Source of the DNA: Ramazzottius varieornatus | Lineage: Eukaryota; Tardigrada; Eutardigrada; Parachela; Ramazzottiidae | Length of the DNA stretch: 64,000 nucleotides | Assembly (NCBI GenBank): GCA_001949185.1 | Contig: BDGG01000008.1 | Location: 989,648-1,053,647, forward strand | Direction of reading: 5' to 3' | In this document: one piece after another, positions 31,801 to 51,600 of the stretch | Layout of the letters: each line of letters starts with the position of its first letter | How positions within the stretch are numbered: the first letter of the stretch is position 1 | Notes under the pieces: generated by a model | What the model was told of the DNA's origin: nothing | Databases searched by the model: none | Seen by the model: only the letters and a program-made list of their open reading frames with translations | Program-made: the position numbers and the translations under genes

Positions 31801-33620
31801 CGCGCTTTCGCCAAGTAGGAAATACAAGTCCAGGATGCCACCAATGGTCTTCATGGTCAAACTCGGTATGTTGCTGCGACGTGTTTCTGAAACATAGACA
31901 CATGTATGAGAAACGGACCACATGGCAATCATTGCCGAAACAACCCCGAGAACCCAAACTAAAAAAACGGGAACTGGGCAAACTGGTCAAGCCAGACCTT
32001 ATCTCAAAGTGGCATATAGTCGCGTTGTGATAAGCTGACAGCGTGCGCCGCTGGGGAAAAACGGTCTGGTACAGTTCATATGCCCAGATCCCAAAACGAA
32101 GACGCACCCATTCCGTTACTGGTCAGAAGCAGAACGCCGTGAGCTTTCGTATCGTCCTCCACGACCATATAATAGGGGTGGAAGCCATAAAAGTTCCCAT
32201 TTTCGTAGCTCGGAGGCTCATCTTTAGCCCACATGGGGGTGGAGACGTCAGTGGGCAGTCGGAACGTTGCATGGCGTGTCTCGCCGAACCCGTAAATCTT
32301 GGTGGTCGGCAACCGGGTCTTGACTTGCAAGTACTGGTCTTCCAGTACGATTCCGCCATACAGCGATGTATCGAACAGTACGGCGGCCGTCGACTTTCTG
32401 ATAACCTTGAAGTAGAAGAATGGATCGTTGAAGACCCTTACTTCGTACAGCGGGTTGGTGCTTCCAGTTGTCGGCTTGTTCAAACTGACTGGAACTTCAT
32501 ATCGGGACGCCTCGGGGTTGTAAAGCTATCAAGATAAAACAGGATAAGACTTGTACCTGATAAACAAGTTAGTGTCGGGACAAGAGTAGTATGGAACGTG
32601 GGCAAAATTAATGTTTTGAGGAACCAGATTGTTTCCTTAAGTGGCGCACACTTAAAGTTAGTAACAATGAAACCATGCGTCACTTGACGTAACGACCTGC
32701 TTCAACTAATTTGCCCAAGTCAAACGTCTTCTGGGGAAAAGTTCCAGTACGTGTACCTTGATTCGGAGCTTTCTTTCGTCGAGTTCTTCGACGGCGAGCG
32801 TGACGGCGCTCCAGGGTGTACTGTAAAAAGTGTGGGCGTTTCCGGGTCGAACCAGGCGATATTGTACGGTATTGTTGACCACCGAGCAGCCGCCAGGTGC
32901 TACCTGGAAGGCCACCCTTTCGGCGGGATAGAAACACCAGGGCGCTCCGGTGGATGATCCATCGGGACGCGTGGAAGGCTTCCAGATACATCCCTTGGCT
33001 CGGCACTGGCTAGCGATGTCCGGAATGTATGGTCCAGGCCAGCAGTCAATACGGTCGGAGTCGTGGTCCACTCTGTAGGAATAGTGCCGATGTTACAGTG
33101 TAGGCAAATAAGGTACTCTAAAAGGGGGAGGGCCAAAATCGAGTTTTCGACAAGTGACGTAGAAACTCCGGCTCGAAGTAATCAGCAGATCAAGCGGCAG
33201 TTCACGTCTATGGATTGCAGCTTGATCAGCTGTTTGCTTTCTGCGTCACGTCGATTTTGGCCTTGCCCCCTTTTAGAGTACCTTATTTGCCTACACTGTA
33301 TATGGGAGCTAGTTTACAAAGAATTTGAGACAAGCTTATAATAGTCAATAACGTCGCGAACCCCTTCGTACATTGTTTCCGGGCGCCTGAATCCGCATGT
33401 AGCCTTGGCCGCCTGGGAAAGATCTGCAAAAGCAGGCAGCGAGTGAAACAAAGGCACAACAAGAATTTATTTTTGGAATGGTTTTGATTTGAAACAAACA
33501 CATACCCTGGGGAACAAGACTTCTACGAATGTTACCACGAATCCGGTCGCGGAAAGGTTCTGCCAGCGCGCTCAGCGCCGCACCTATTAGAATTGCGAAA
33601 AGCAACACCGTCGAAGCCAT
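28834..33620 (-). CDS. GH31 alpha-glucosidase with N-terminal trefoil domain
   Basis: Fourteen exons on the minus strand: 33506-33620, 33318-33423, 32757-33072, 32108-32525, 31774-31886, 31552-31702, 31365-31471, 31015-31301, 30810-30949, 30403-30701, 29812-30205, 29629-29723, 29346-29559 and 28834-29132. Phases close to 1017 aa. The ATG at 33620 opens a signal peptide ([20 protein letters not shown]). A P-type trefoil domain follows ([30 protein letters not shown]). The (beta/alpha)8 catalytic core has [14 protein letters not shown] with the nucleophile Asp, and [11 protein letters not shown] with the acid/base Asp. [12 protein letters not shown] and [25 protein letters not shown] are also family motifs. 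The C-terminal beta domains end at FGLFLD. The architecture matches lysosomal acid alpha-glucosidase and intestinal maltase/sucrase. It lacks a clear membrane anchor, so a lysosomal or secreted enzyme cleaving terminal alpha-1,4-glucose is likely. Four introns carry MITE copies and a fifth a TIR element. Confidence 0.92.
29230..29330. repeat. GGCGCAC-palindrome MITE copy 11
   Basis: CGTGGCGCACG and GCGTGCGCCACTCGGGAAACG arms lie in GH31 intron 13 (29133-29345, 213 bp). The left and right ends (CTTCACCCGCATCG / GAACCTATTTGCCG) are diverged. Confidence 0.75.
30280..30380. repeat. GGCGCAC-palindrome MITE copy 12
   Basis: GTCCAAGTGGCGCGCAC and ATGTGCGTCACTTCAG arms flank a CCAATAACAATGG loop in GH31 intron 10 (30206-30402, 197 bp). 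Confidence 0.8.
31973..32092. repeat. GGCGCAC-palindrome MITE copy 13 (degenerate left arm)
   Basis: The left end starts CTGGGCAAACTGGTC and the right end finishes TTCATATGCCCAG. The left core has decayed to AAAGTGGCATATAG, while the right core GTGCGCCGCTGGGG is kept. It lies in GH31 intron 4 (31887-32107, 221 bp). Confidence 0.75.
32599..32717. repeat. GGCGCAC-palindrome MITE copy 14 (full length)
   Basis: TGGGCAAAATTAA at the left and TAATTTGCCCA at the right delimit a 119-bp unit. Core arms are TTAAGTGGCGCACAC and ATGCGTCACTTGA, with an AGTAACAATG loop. It lies in GH31 intron 3 (32526-32756, 231 bp). It is useful for defining the element's ends. Confidence 0.85.
33093..33302. mobile_element. 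TA-flanked terminal-inverted-repeat element (MITE, mariner-like ends)
   Basis: CAGTGTAGGCAAATAAGGTA at the left and its complement at the right form terminal repeats of about 48 bp. They match at all but a few positions and are bordered by TA on both sides. The internal 100 bp has no open frame. It lies in GH31 intron 2 (33073-33317). TA target duplication and CAGT-type ends are usual for Tc1/mariner-type non-autonomous elements. Confidence 0.75.
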
Positions 33621-35051
33621 CTTGGCGACGGAATGTAAGCGTAAGTACGTAGTGCGAACTAATTTACTTCAGGCAAGCGTTTGTCGTCTGGATGCTTATA
33701 CAATTTGTCGTGACGTTTCTGTTGCGCGTTGTAAGGTTCCTTACGAGCTGCTGATATGCTGATAAAAATAGACAACAATACTGTACTTGCGGAAGATTTT
33801 CCGCCTTATCGAAGAAACTAAACGATATCAACAACATCCCGCATTTTCTTGAGCAGATAGAGGTTGATGAGACTGGAATATCGGAAAATTATCATTGACT
33901 TCAGGTGCAATACGCGGCACAGGCCGCAACGACTTGGCAAACCACGATCCTCACATCCACAGGCGCCATAGGGTCGAAACTGCGATTAAGGCTGCCGAGT
34001 GACGACCTTGGGAAAGGATCTCGGAAGACTGATGCACATCGTTGCTCAAATCAGACTAACGCAGTCACAGCCCAAGTGAGCTGTTCTGCAGCGCCGTCTT
34101 CAGTAGAAATACAGTAGAAGGCTCCAGTAGAAATGTTGCGAAACAGCGAAAACTGTTTTTACGTCCACGTTTTCATTCACTTTTCCATTGAGTTAACTAA
34201 GAGAAGAACAAATACTTTTTCCAGGAAAAATATTATCGAAATAAAAAGAGGCGGTGATAGTGTGCTAGAGTAAAGAGAGGAGGAGAGATGGATTCGGATT
34301 ATAGCCGCCGCTGAACAAATTAGATGAGACATTCCTGAGGAAGGAACAGAGGTGTGGATCAGCCGACTCGCCAAAGGGATGACAAAGCAGGCAAGCGCAT
34401 TTACAGAACAGAAAAGGAAAGAAACAGACGAACCTGGAAACGTATGGATAATCAACCGGGGGTTGAAGACGATAGCTACGTAGAAGCGAAAGAAGGTGTA
34501 CGCGAAGGTAACATCGTAGACCATATATCAATAGACCAGGTAACAGTGTATCGAAATGCCAATAGAAATATTCGGATACGTATACGATTAGAAGCTAGAA
34601 TAAGGTAGGATAGTATGAAAAAAAGATGGCGGCGATATCACGGTGGTGGCGCATAGTAGTCGGTCGGTCGAGGAGTCGCTGCTGATTGCTGTCCACTCGT
34701 CATCGTCAACCTTTGGAATTGTACCTGCTGAAGAAGAGAGGAACTCTTTTTATTCAGTGGTCCCTCGAGGCAAGCGACTCTAATAGAAACCAGGACGTTT
34801 TTGAGAGAAACTGACAGGCCAGCAAACGAAACGTAGAAGACTGCTTTCTCAAGTGGCGCACGGATTCAGTTCTGTTGGCTGGAAACGTGCGCCACTGTGG
34901 CTGACGATCTCGTACGTTTCGTTTGCCGGCTTTCTAACTGCAGTTCGTCCTGTTGATTGTTGACCGATCAAGCAATAAACATTCCAAATTTTGATTTCGA
35001 TTTCTAAGAGAAAGCCAATTTTAGCCCAACGTACCTGCAAGCCGTGGCTCT
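33621..35051. other. Interval between GH31 start and calmodulin stop
   Basis: No gene is recognised. It holds the GH31 promoter side, a purine-rich plus-strand stretch at about 34200-34610, the calmodulin 3' UTR (minus strand) and one MITE copy. Confidence 0.35.
34819..34929. repeat. GGCGCAC-palindrome MITE copy 15 (full length)
   Basis: CCAGCAAACGAAACGTAGA and TCGTACGTTTCGTTTGCCGG termini and TCAAGTGGCGCACG / CGTGCGCCACTG cores give a 111-bp fold-back in the calmodulin 3' flank. Its loop reads TTCTGTTGGCTGG, so it is inverted relative to copies with CCAATAACA. Confidence 0.88.
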
Positions 35052-43061
<8,010 letters not shown>

Positions 43062-46000
43062 ATGCCTCCCGTGGCGCCTTTCCGGTCTGGTCATGGGTCA
43101 GCAGAGCCCACTTCTCCTCGACCCATCCTGGTACGGCCTTTTCAACCGCGGCACCCTTCGAATAGCGCGTACCAGCCACCGCCTGTTCAGCCGAGAGGGA
43201 AGCCTTCGGTCGTGAAGACCTCGCATCTCAGTATCGGCCAGTCCGGCATACCCAATGTGAATTTTACCACTTGAGAAACGAAACAATATCGCAGTGTGTC
43301 GCAGCAAGACCTTTCTCATTATGGAGGAACATTACAGCTCAAACAGCCTTCCTTGCAGGTTCCCGCAATATCAATAACGCAAAACTACGCTAAGCCTCAA
43401 ACTCCACCTCAGATGCCTGCTGGTTACCGACCACCGCTTAGCAGACCACCACTCGTGCCACCACGTTACAGTCGAGGTAAGGCTTGCCAGTTCCGCCATA
43501 TATCGCGTACTGCTCTATTCGGTTGCTCCGACCTTGTTATTTGACAGTATCAATACCGCGAGGAAGCATTCCGTACACAATCCCAGTAGGTGAGATTGAT
43601 GAGACTGCGCTGGCGGTGCTTACAATCAGCGTTGCAGCAAATTAACCACTCTTAATAAGGTAACGGCTCCTTGAGGCAAGTCCCGCTGGCACCATGGCCG
43701 CAACAGAAGACTACACAGCTGGATAACACTGACAGCGGTATTACTTCTCCCGTTCTGACTACTGTCCGTTCTACAGCAATCATTTTTTGTAGGAACAATC
43801 CGGGAGCAAGGTTTGCTGTCCAGCGTAGCTCATCAAGTGCTACCATCCCGATCTAGCGACTTTTCTCTTCCAGCCCGTAAGGGAGTCTCGGCTTAGTTCC
43901 TACATTGATCTCTAGACTTCTTGGCTGTCATGCTTCCTGCAGTCCTTTTTCGCTGATGTTCGTTTTGATAGGTTCTTCTGTGCGGAATGTCGGAGCAAAT
44001 GAAACGAGTGCGATACGCTTTCCTACGGGAACATCATTCGCCGGCAGAGGTGACCAAGACCAGCTACCACAAAGACCATCCCCGATGAGTAGGTTACCTT
44101 CTAACAAGTCTGCGATATTTTTCCAGCTAAACTCGACACCCTGGTATACCCATCTGTAGAATATGACCCGCAACCGAGATCCACCATGCAGAGACCCACT
44201 GCAATCCAGTTACAGATGCCGCCACCTTACGTTCCCCCACCCATCGACACCTACGACCCCACAAGCGCGCATTACCGCTACAAGGACGAACTTATCGACA
44301 TCGGCGAAATGGACAAGATTGGGGGAAGATGTGGCTTCTGCTTGGAAAAGTTTTGGCTGCGTAAGAAAACTTGAACCAGTATTACAGTTTGTTCGATAAA
44401 TACGATTGGTGATTCCTTTTTAGGAATGAAAAGGTTTCTTCACAAGATCTGTCCGTGCTTCTACGCCCTCTTCTCCAGCAAAGAGGAAGAATATCAGCTG
44501 TACAAAGCCATCCTTGGGTTCCCGTTCGGCGTGGCTGTTGGTGTGCTCTTCTATTACGCCATGATTGACCGGCTGAAGTTGAACACCTTCTTCCGCTTCA
44601 TGATGGGCACTATGATGCTAATCGTCATGTCCATGGGCTATGCTCGGTCCATCAAAATCCGCTGCGTCGTCTGGCTGATCTTCCCATGCTTCTTCGGGAA
44701 GTCGGGTCGCGACATCCTCATGACCATGGCCATCGGTGCGCTACTGACGGGACCGGTGTCCAACACCATGGACAACTTCAAAGAATCGGTCCGAACAGTT
44801 ACCTGTATGACGGAACTGATGATCAATATGACCATGGTCCGGTTCGAACTGACGGGAAAACCCATCTTCAGCATCGTTCGAAATTTTGTGGTGAGAAAAT
44901 GCCCTTTTTCCGTTGAAATAATTGATTCATTTGATTCAGTGATATTTCTGACACATGGTTTCTGCAGTACCGGGACAGGGAAAGAGTGAATCGTAGTGTT
45001 TTCTACCAGATATCTGAAAGTTGGTATTATGATCTTTTGTCTGCTTGTAGGGAAGTGAGAGGATGGACAAGATGACGGGGAAGTTGCACAAGTCCTTGTC
45101 GCCGGTGAAGAATGAAGTGGAGAACACCAAAGAAACCAAGGAGGAAGAAGTCAAAGCTGCTAGGATGGACGCGGAAATGGGGACTAAACGAAGCGACTAT
45201 TTTCATGAACAAGAAAGGAAAAACGCTGCAAAGCTGGCCAAAGAAGATGGCGGTAACAAGTCCAAAGCTTTCGCAGTGGATACTTCTTATATCAAGAAAC
45301 TCGACTATCGATGCAACAGTATGACTTCCTTGCTTACCGCACGCATGAGTTGAAAATACTTATTTGAGCACTGAAGGTCGTATCGCTAGATATTTGGGGA
45401 GGTGCTGTGGATGTCTGTAAACAAGCCTTCGCCGATGCGTGGGATAACTGCTTGAGAGTCATTCCGGTCATCGGGTACCTCATCTGTTGGCCGACCAAAC
45501 TCGACTTCTTTTGTCTTCTTGTGAAACGTAAGCATTCTCGAGCTGCTTTATCAGATGGGAAAACTGAGAGACAGGCAGACGAAGCGTGCGAGATCATTAT
45601 CTTAGGTGGCGCATGTTCTCGGTAAGTCATAATGGAAACGTGCGCCACTTGAATTAAATGATGTTGTGCGTTTCGAAGGCCTTACACTTGTGTTTCTTTT
45701 CCGCGTGCTTTTTTCAGTGTTTTTCGTAGTGTTTCCTTCGCCGGCGAACTGTGATGCGAGTAAGTTACTGAACAGTGGTTTTGGTGGGGCGTATTCAGAC
45801 GGCGACGATGCTGCCACCGAGTTGACGCAAGGAACGAAGGTCAAGCTGGAATACATGGTGAGCTTGTGATCTACTTTTTAAGGGACTTCCTCGCGTGTTG
45901 TGCATGACTTGCGAGTTGTAACCCTTGATTACGCGGATTGCGTTGTGTAGGTTAAGCCACGAAAGGGCAAGGTAGATGCTGCCAATATTCAAGACGTGCG

Positions 46001-48173
46001 TAAAGGGATGAAAAATGAGTTTGGCAAAAAGCAGCGCTTCTTCAACTTTATCATCACGATATGCCAACGCATCATGGCGTTCGCATTCATCCAGATCTTC
46101 ATTACGTAAGCCTTCCTAACGCACCGCACATGGTCCACAATGTAAAGGTTGCGTAATGGAAGGGCAAAACTAGTGTATGGAACTTCGTTCGGCTAAAGTG
46201 AATGATTTATTTTACCTACAAACCAAGAAATTCCAAGAAATTCTTTAGGGTGGTTCTCCGAAGTGGCGCACGCTTGCAGCCAATAACACAGGAAACGTGG
46301 GTCACTTGGGGAAATAATCTTGTTGAGTTTGTCTTCCGAGTTCCCAGTTAAGTATTTTATGGGTTTGTTTTTAGTTTCATCTCAAACATTTTTGGCCCTG
46401 TTGCTGTATTTTTGGAAAAATCATCCTAGCATTTTAAGTTAGAAAGGAAAGTTGTAGGTTTGTAACTTTCTGGTCGATGAAACGTTTATTTACCCTTCTC
46501 GTAGCCGCAATAAAACTGACTTGCTTACTTTTAGGTCTTTCCAGTATCACAACAGCTACCTAAGCAGTATCAAGTTCGATAACTGCTACATGACGGATTA
46601 CTTCCGGTCCATTGAGCGTCGTCGACGCCGTCGGGTAAGTCGTCCACTAAAACGTTCCTCCATCCCAGCCAGCCACGCCCGGGAATAAAAACCCGGAAGT
46701 AGAAGAGTGCATGTTGCCCTTCAGCACAATTTATGTTTAGCAAAAAACATTTCCTAAATGTTGTTGCTCAATAGGGACGCTCGACATTAGTGCCATTAAA
46801 GAAGCTGGAGTCGCGCATCCTGATCGAACCAACAGCCTGGCGATTACTGCCTGCGGAGAAGCAGAAGTTTAGCAAGGGCACAGTCAAGCTCGTCATCAAC
46901 TCTTTGCTCTTCGTTCTCATCTTCATCTTCGACCACCTCATCTTCGCCATTCTAGACATTGTTACCCGACACTCATACGTGGTTTACGCACAAAAAGGTA
47001 GACAACAAAATATTAAACCACAATATAGTTTAACCAGTGGCGCACGATATCAGTGTTATTAGCTGAATGCGTGCGCCACTCGGAAAAGTGATCTTGTCGA
47101 ATTTGTTGTAAGTCCTATAGACTATAACGTTATGTTGAAACAACAGACTATGTTCTTTTGGGGTTGAAATAGGTGTGCACGACATCAAGCTGCAGGTTAA
47201 CGGCACAGGCATGTTGGCCAAGTTGGTTCGTGGGATTCTCAAAGGTTTCCACGAACGACATGAGATCAATCAGAAGTTTGACAATCTGAAATGCCTGCCT
47301 TATGCGACGCTTACACCGCCAATCTACTACCTGAAGGTCTTTGGGACGATTGCCCTCATCTTACTCCTGCTGTACTTCGAGGCTTACGGACTGAGGCTCC
47401 GCAGAATGGTTTGCTCTTTTTTCTTCCCCAAGGTATGTCTTTCTTCGTAATCGAGATACATACAGTAGGAAGAAAAAGGAAAGTTTTCCCCAGTGTGAAA
47501 GCGATTTAGACTTGCTTTACAAATTCGAGACGTCAAGTACTAAGTGTCATAGGTTCACAGAATGGTAACGTTTTCAATAGATTTTTCGTAGCGTTGAAGG
47601 TCCTGAATTTCATTTTTCCCGAGAGATAATTACTAGTTTTTTTTCCGGGCAAAATAGAGTGCGGTGTTTCTGTAACTCTTGTCGCTTTTGCAGAGAGAAA
47701 AGCAACGGATACTGAGTCTGTACAACGGTACGATGAAACGTCGAGCTGGGTACGCCCGAACAGTTCGCCACCAGGTCCGACGCTTGGCTCGAGAACGTCA
47801 TCTGACCATGGAGTGGGACACGTGGACAGCGCTCCTGAACCAGTGTCCACTCTTCTGTTTCTGGCTGAAGTGGGTCGGCAAAGGTAAAACCACGTGCGTC
47901 GCTTGCCGCGAGGAAGAAGACGAAACCTTCCATTTCTGTGACACACCGGGCTGTAACTTTGCCTACTGCCCAAGCTGCTGGGAGGACCTCAGGGTAAGTT
48001 CGTCAAAACACAGTATTTCGGTTTATTTGCTTCCGCGGGTTCATTTTTTCACACGGTATCTTTGACAGCGTCATTGTTATGCTTGTTCACCGGAAAGCGC
48101 TGATGAGGAGTCGAGCTTGTCCGAAGGGATGTTTGGCAGCGATGATGACAATCCGGACGCTAAAGACGATTAA
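43062..48173 (+). CDS. DC-STAMP-domain membrane protein (DCST/Sneaky/SPE-42 type)
   Basis: Sixteen exons close in phase to 1002 aa: 43062-43256, 43305-43476, 43548-43589, 43660-43824, 43972-44049, 44160-44360, 44424-44890, 45051-45318, 45390-45527, 45718-45857, 45951-46105, 46535-46634, 46775-46997, 47173-47432, 47694-47993 and 48069-48173. From about residue 230 the protein has the DC-STAMP layout: paired N-terminal spans (GFPFGVAVGVLFYY), GALLTGPVSNTMDNF, the loop with CTELMINMT, WDNCLRVIPVIGYLICWP, the Arg run DYFRSIERRRRRRG, then LPYATLTPPIYYL and EAYGLRLR. It ends in a cysteine-rich RING-like zinc module (CVAC, CDTPGCNFAYC, CYAC). Relatives act on sperm in gamete fusion or sperm-membrane breakdown. 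The first ~225 residues are proline-rich and unusual. Their exon joins are less certain, especially the donor at 43824. Three introns carry MITE copies. Confidence 0.8.
45585..45680. repeat. GGCGCAC-palindrome MITE copy 17
   Basis: TTAGGTGGCGCATG and AACGTGCGCCACTTGAA arms flank an AAGTCATAAT loop in DCST intron 9 (45528-45717, 190 bp). Confidence 0.8.
46248..46345. repeat. GGCGCAC-palindrome MITE copy 18
   Basis: CCGAAGTGGCGCACGC and AACGTGGGTCACTTGGGG arms and the consensus CCAATAACAC loop lie in DCST intron 11 (46106-46534). Confidence 0.8.
47026..47110. repeat. GGCGCAC-palindrome MITE copy 19
   Basis: CCAGTGGCGCACG and GCGTGCGCCACTCGG arms flank a GTGTTATTAGCTG loop in DCST intron 13 (46998-47172, 175 bp). 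Confidence 0.8.
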
Positions 48174-48655
48174 CGAAGGGAACCATTACGAGAACCCTTT
48201 GATCATTCTGTGATACAGCTCTACCCGTGCTTCCTTTTCGTTCTCTAGTATTGTACAGATTCTTACGCACAGCGGCTAAAACGTAGAAAAATGTCTCAAA
48301 AGTTGTCCTAGGCTCTGCAGGGTTCAATGACGCATTGATTAATGCATCGCAAGCGCTAGAATGCACGAAGTGATCTGGGTGGCGTGTAATTCTAGAAGCG
48401 GAGAGGTTAAATATCCATCGTTTTCGTTCTATTCCTTTTTGTCGTACACAATGGAGGCAAGCGTGATGGCATGTCATCACTTAAGTATCATTTAGGCAAA
48501 TCGAGTGACAGATCTCCTACAAAGAAAATAAATTGGGTACGGCCTCTCCCCAGGAGACTTACACCATGCGCCCGGGACAGTCTGCCTTATAAATCAAATT
48601 TTGGGAATCTCGGCCTGACATTGTTTATGAGGCAGTACTCTAATGTAAAACTCTT

Positions 48656-51600
48656 TTAAGGCATCAAATTATGCATTCGATCTTTCGCAGGAGGTTTCTC
48701 GGTAGTAGGGCTATGTGGACCTTCGCTGACTTCGATCAGAGGTGAAGGCAGATCGTAGGATGGGCGCCTGCCGGAAGTGCCATGACCACGGAGATTGTTG
48801 GGCATGTAACCGTTGTGTGCTGTGTTGGTGGGAGGTCGGTGCACGCCATTGCCTTCCACGGAAAGGTATGAATTCGAAGGTCCACGATGGGAGGAAGAGG
48901 TGCGTGAGTAGAGTGAAGGTGCGCGTTGGAACGATGAGGTGGACAACGTATCCGAGGCTTTGCGCTGCCGGTAGGTGGAGTACCGCAACGACGTCATCAG
49001 CGAACCGGTGCGTGATGTGTCGAAGCGGTTGAAGGAACGTTCAGTTTCTTCTGGCTTCCGACATCCGCCTCGTTCTACAAATAAAAATGAAAAAGGGAGT
49101 TATTTTATAGATATACAAGGTAAAACTTATTTTTTGTGGTTCTATCGATAAACACACTGTCCGTAGAGTTTACTGCTGATCCCTGAAACGTAAAAGCTTT
49201 CCAGAATCCTTTATCTTGTGACGCTCTTTACGCTGTATGCTCGGGTCATAGAATGGCGCACGTATTTGTTGTATTGGCTGGAAGGGTGCGCCGCTTATGA
49301 TAATAATCATATACGTTTCATAAGCACGACGCAGTGCGGGTTTCGAAGATTTTAAGGAATAAAGCAACCATTTTCTCCGAACGATGCTAAAGTTTTAAGA
49401 AGAAAGCATTGAATAATATTATGAGGTACACATGGCAGCAGAACTTAACGATATCTTTATACGTTCGATGGCATTCCTGAAGTCAAGAAAGTCCGGAGGA
49501 GCCAGTGTCTATTTGTAGGCATAGGGAGCTCCAGTGCGACCATATTTAGGCTAAATCAATTTCCTGTACACATTTTTGGGTAGCATAGTAATGATTTTCG
49601 GATATGTCAAGACGGGTAATTTGATCGTCATGTAAGTGAAGACAGTCGTTAAATCTGTTCATTGGAATATGCAGTAATTTCGACCATGTGCTTTCTCCTT
49701 CTCTTACCCTCGTGTAAACTTTGCTTCCCTGTTGATTGCCTGATATAATCAAAATGCAAACGGGCTGATGTGGGACCTGGGCAAATGAACTAAACCAGAT
49801 CGTTGTCTTAGGTGGCGCACTTTCTCAATGTTACCGACTGGAAGTGTGCGCCACTTGGGAAAAGGATCTCGTTCCAATTACGTCAACTGGCGTAACCGGG
49901 CGTTTCCCTGAGAGAACTCCCACGGGATTTACCAAGTCTTTTCTTAGAAAGATCAAGATGACTGTAGCCATGCTAAAGTAACAGGAAACACACTGCCATC
50001 GTTTGATCAAAGGGACGAAAGGGTTACATCACGATCAAGTAAAAGAATAACAAAAACACCAGCCGAAGCACTCTGAAGTGTTTTAGAGCCCAAAGAAGGC
50101 TCTTCATACTGTAATTCAGGCAAGGATCGAGACGTTAATTCGATACGTTGAATGTAGCCTTTCTCTTCTAGCTAAACAGAATGTTTGGCAGACGGAAGGA
50201 GCAAACTGAGTTAGCAACGACAGTGTGTGGGTTAGAACTTCAAGAACTGTGAACTGTTAATGCCTCAACGCTAACGCGAGGAGTCATTATTTTCCTTAAC
50301 AATAACTGATCTGGACATGTGAAAGAACGTACGTTTTGTACTGTCTTTTTTCCGGCTTTAGCTGTCTTTGAAAAATGGCGTTTATGAAGATTCCTGACAG
50401 TGAGTAATGAAACTGGATATCGTACAAAGTGGGACATGCATCCATCTGGTCTTACAACCCAATTGCCGCTCCGCGGTACAGGACGTTCTGCACATACAGT
50501 AACCCGCAAAAGACCAAATTATCGGGCAGTAAAAAAAGGTCAGAATAGCATAACGAAGAGCGCAGCTTGCTTGGGCGCGATGATGTCTGGTATTCAAAGC
50601 ACGCGCCGAATCACGACGTAAGTTGAGCCTCTGAACCGAAAAAACGCATTTTCAAATGTTGGCAGTCATTAGCGTCTTTGATTTTTTTTCGAATATTTAC
50701 GCGTGGCTGAAGTTTGTAAACGATTATCACAGAGTGATCGAGGGAGATGTAGGCATTCTTCTGTCCCAATCAAAGCCAGCCCTGGATGACCTTAGCCCTA
50801 TTATTGCGAAGCCCTCGACATGTGCCGCGTCAGTTCTTTTGAATCGGTAAACTCCCAAAAGATAATAAAATTAGTATTAGATGTTCCCTCAAAAAGGCTT
50901 GTTTATCAGAGAAAATCTATCGATCAAAATTTTCTTGTTTGCTGTAGCTACCTTTACGTTTTAATTTCCAGGATGTTTCTGATCAGAATACGAACGGTGC
51001 CTTGTGCTATTGGTGTTTGTTAGTTTGAAGAGGAAGAAACCCAGCATCCGTAGAGAATCCCCAACTTTGATCATTCTCTGTCACATGAAGGAAACAACAT
51101 GTGGCCTCACCGGAAGACGCTGGATTTTAAATAGATGTTTCCGATGGAATTCTATTCATAAACTTGTTGATCATGAGCGGAAGTTGTCTCATTGGTACAA
51201 TGATAACTGACGGCTTGTGAAACAGCCTTGTTTTCCCAGGCGACTAATCCTCAACGAAAACACGTTTACAATTAAATATTCACATTGAGAAAGTACCACG
51301 CCCTGACCATGGAAAACTTGGATGCTGGGCAGATAAGACGTTCGAGGTCAGTATTCCAAGCGACGCACCCTTCCAGCCAATAGCAATCAGTCCGTGCGCC
51401 ACCTCGAACAACATTTTAGCTAACCCCAGTGGCGCACGGTTTCATTGTTGTTGGCTGGAAGAGTGGGCCACTTGCGACCTGTAAGTTTTGTGTGCCCTGA
51501 GCCCTGGCCAGCTTATATTTATGGGCTAAACTTACCGAGGAAATATGTGATAACCATGCGTACTTCCGTAATCCTGGCGGTGTAGATGATGGGGTCAACG

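Noticed and set aside
34200-34620. Purine-rich plus-strand frame with many Arg/Asp codons
   Set aside because: Low-complexity sequence with no start, splice or family support.
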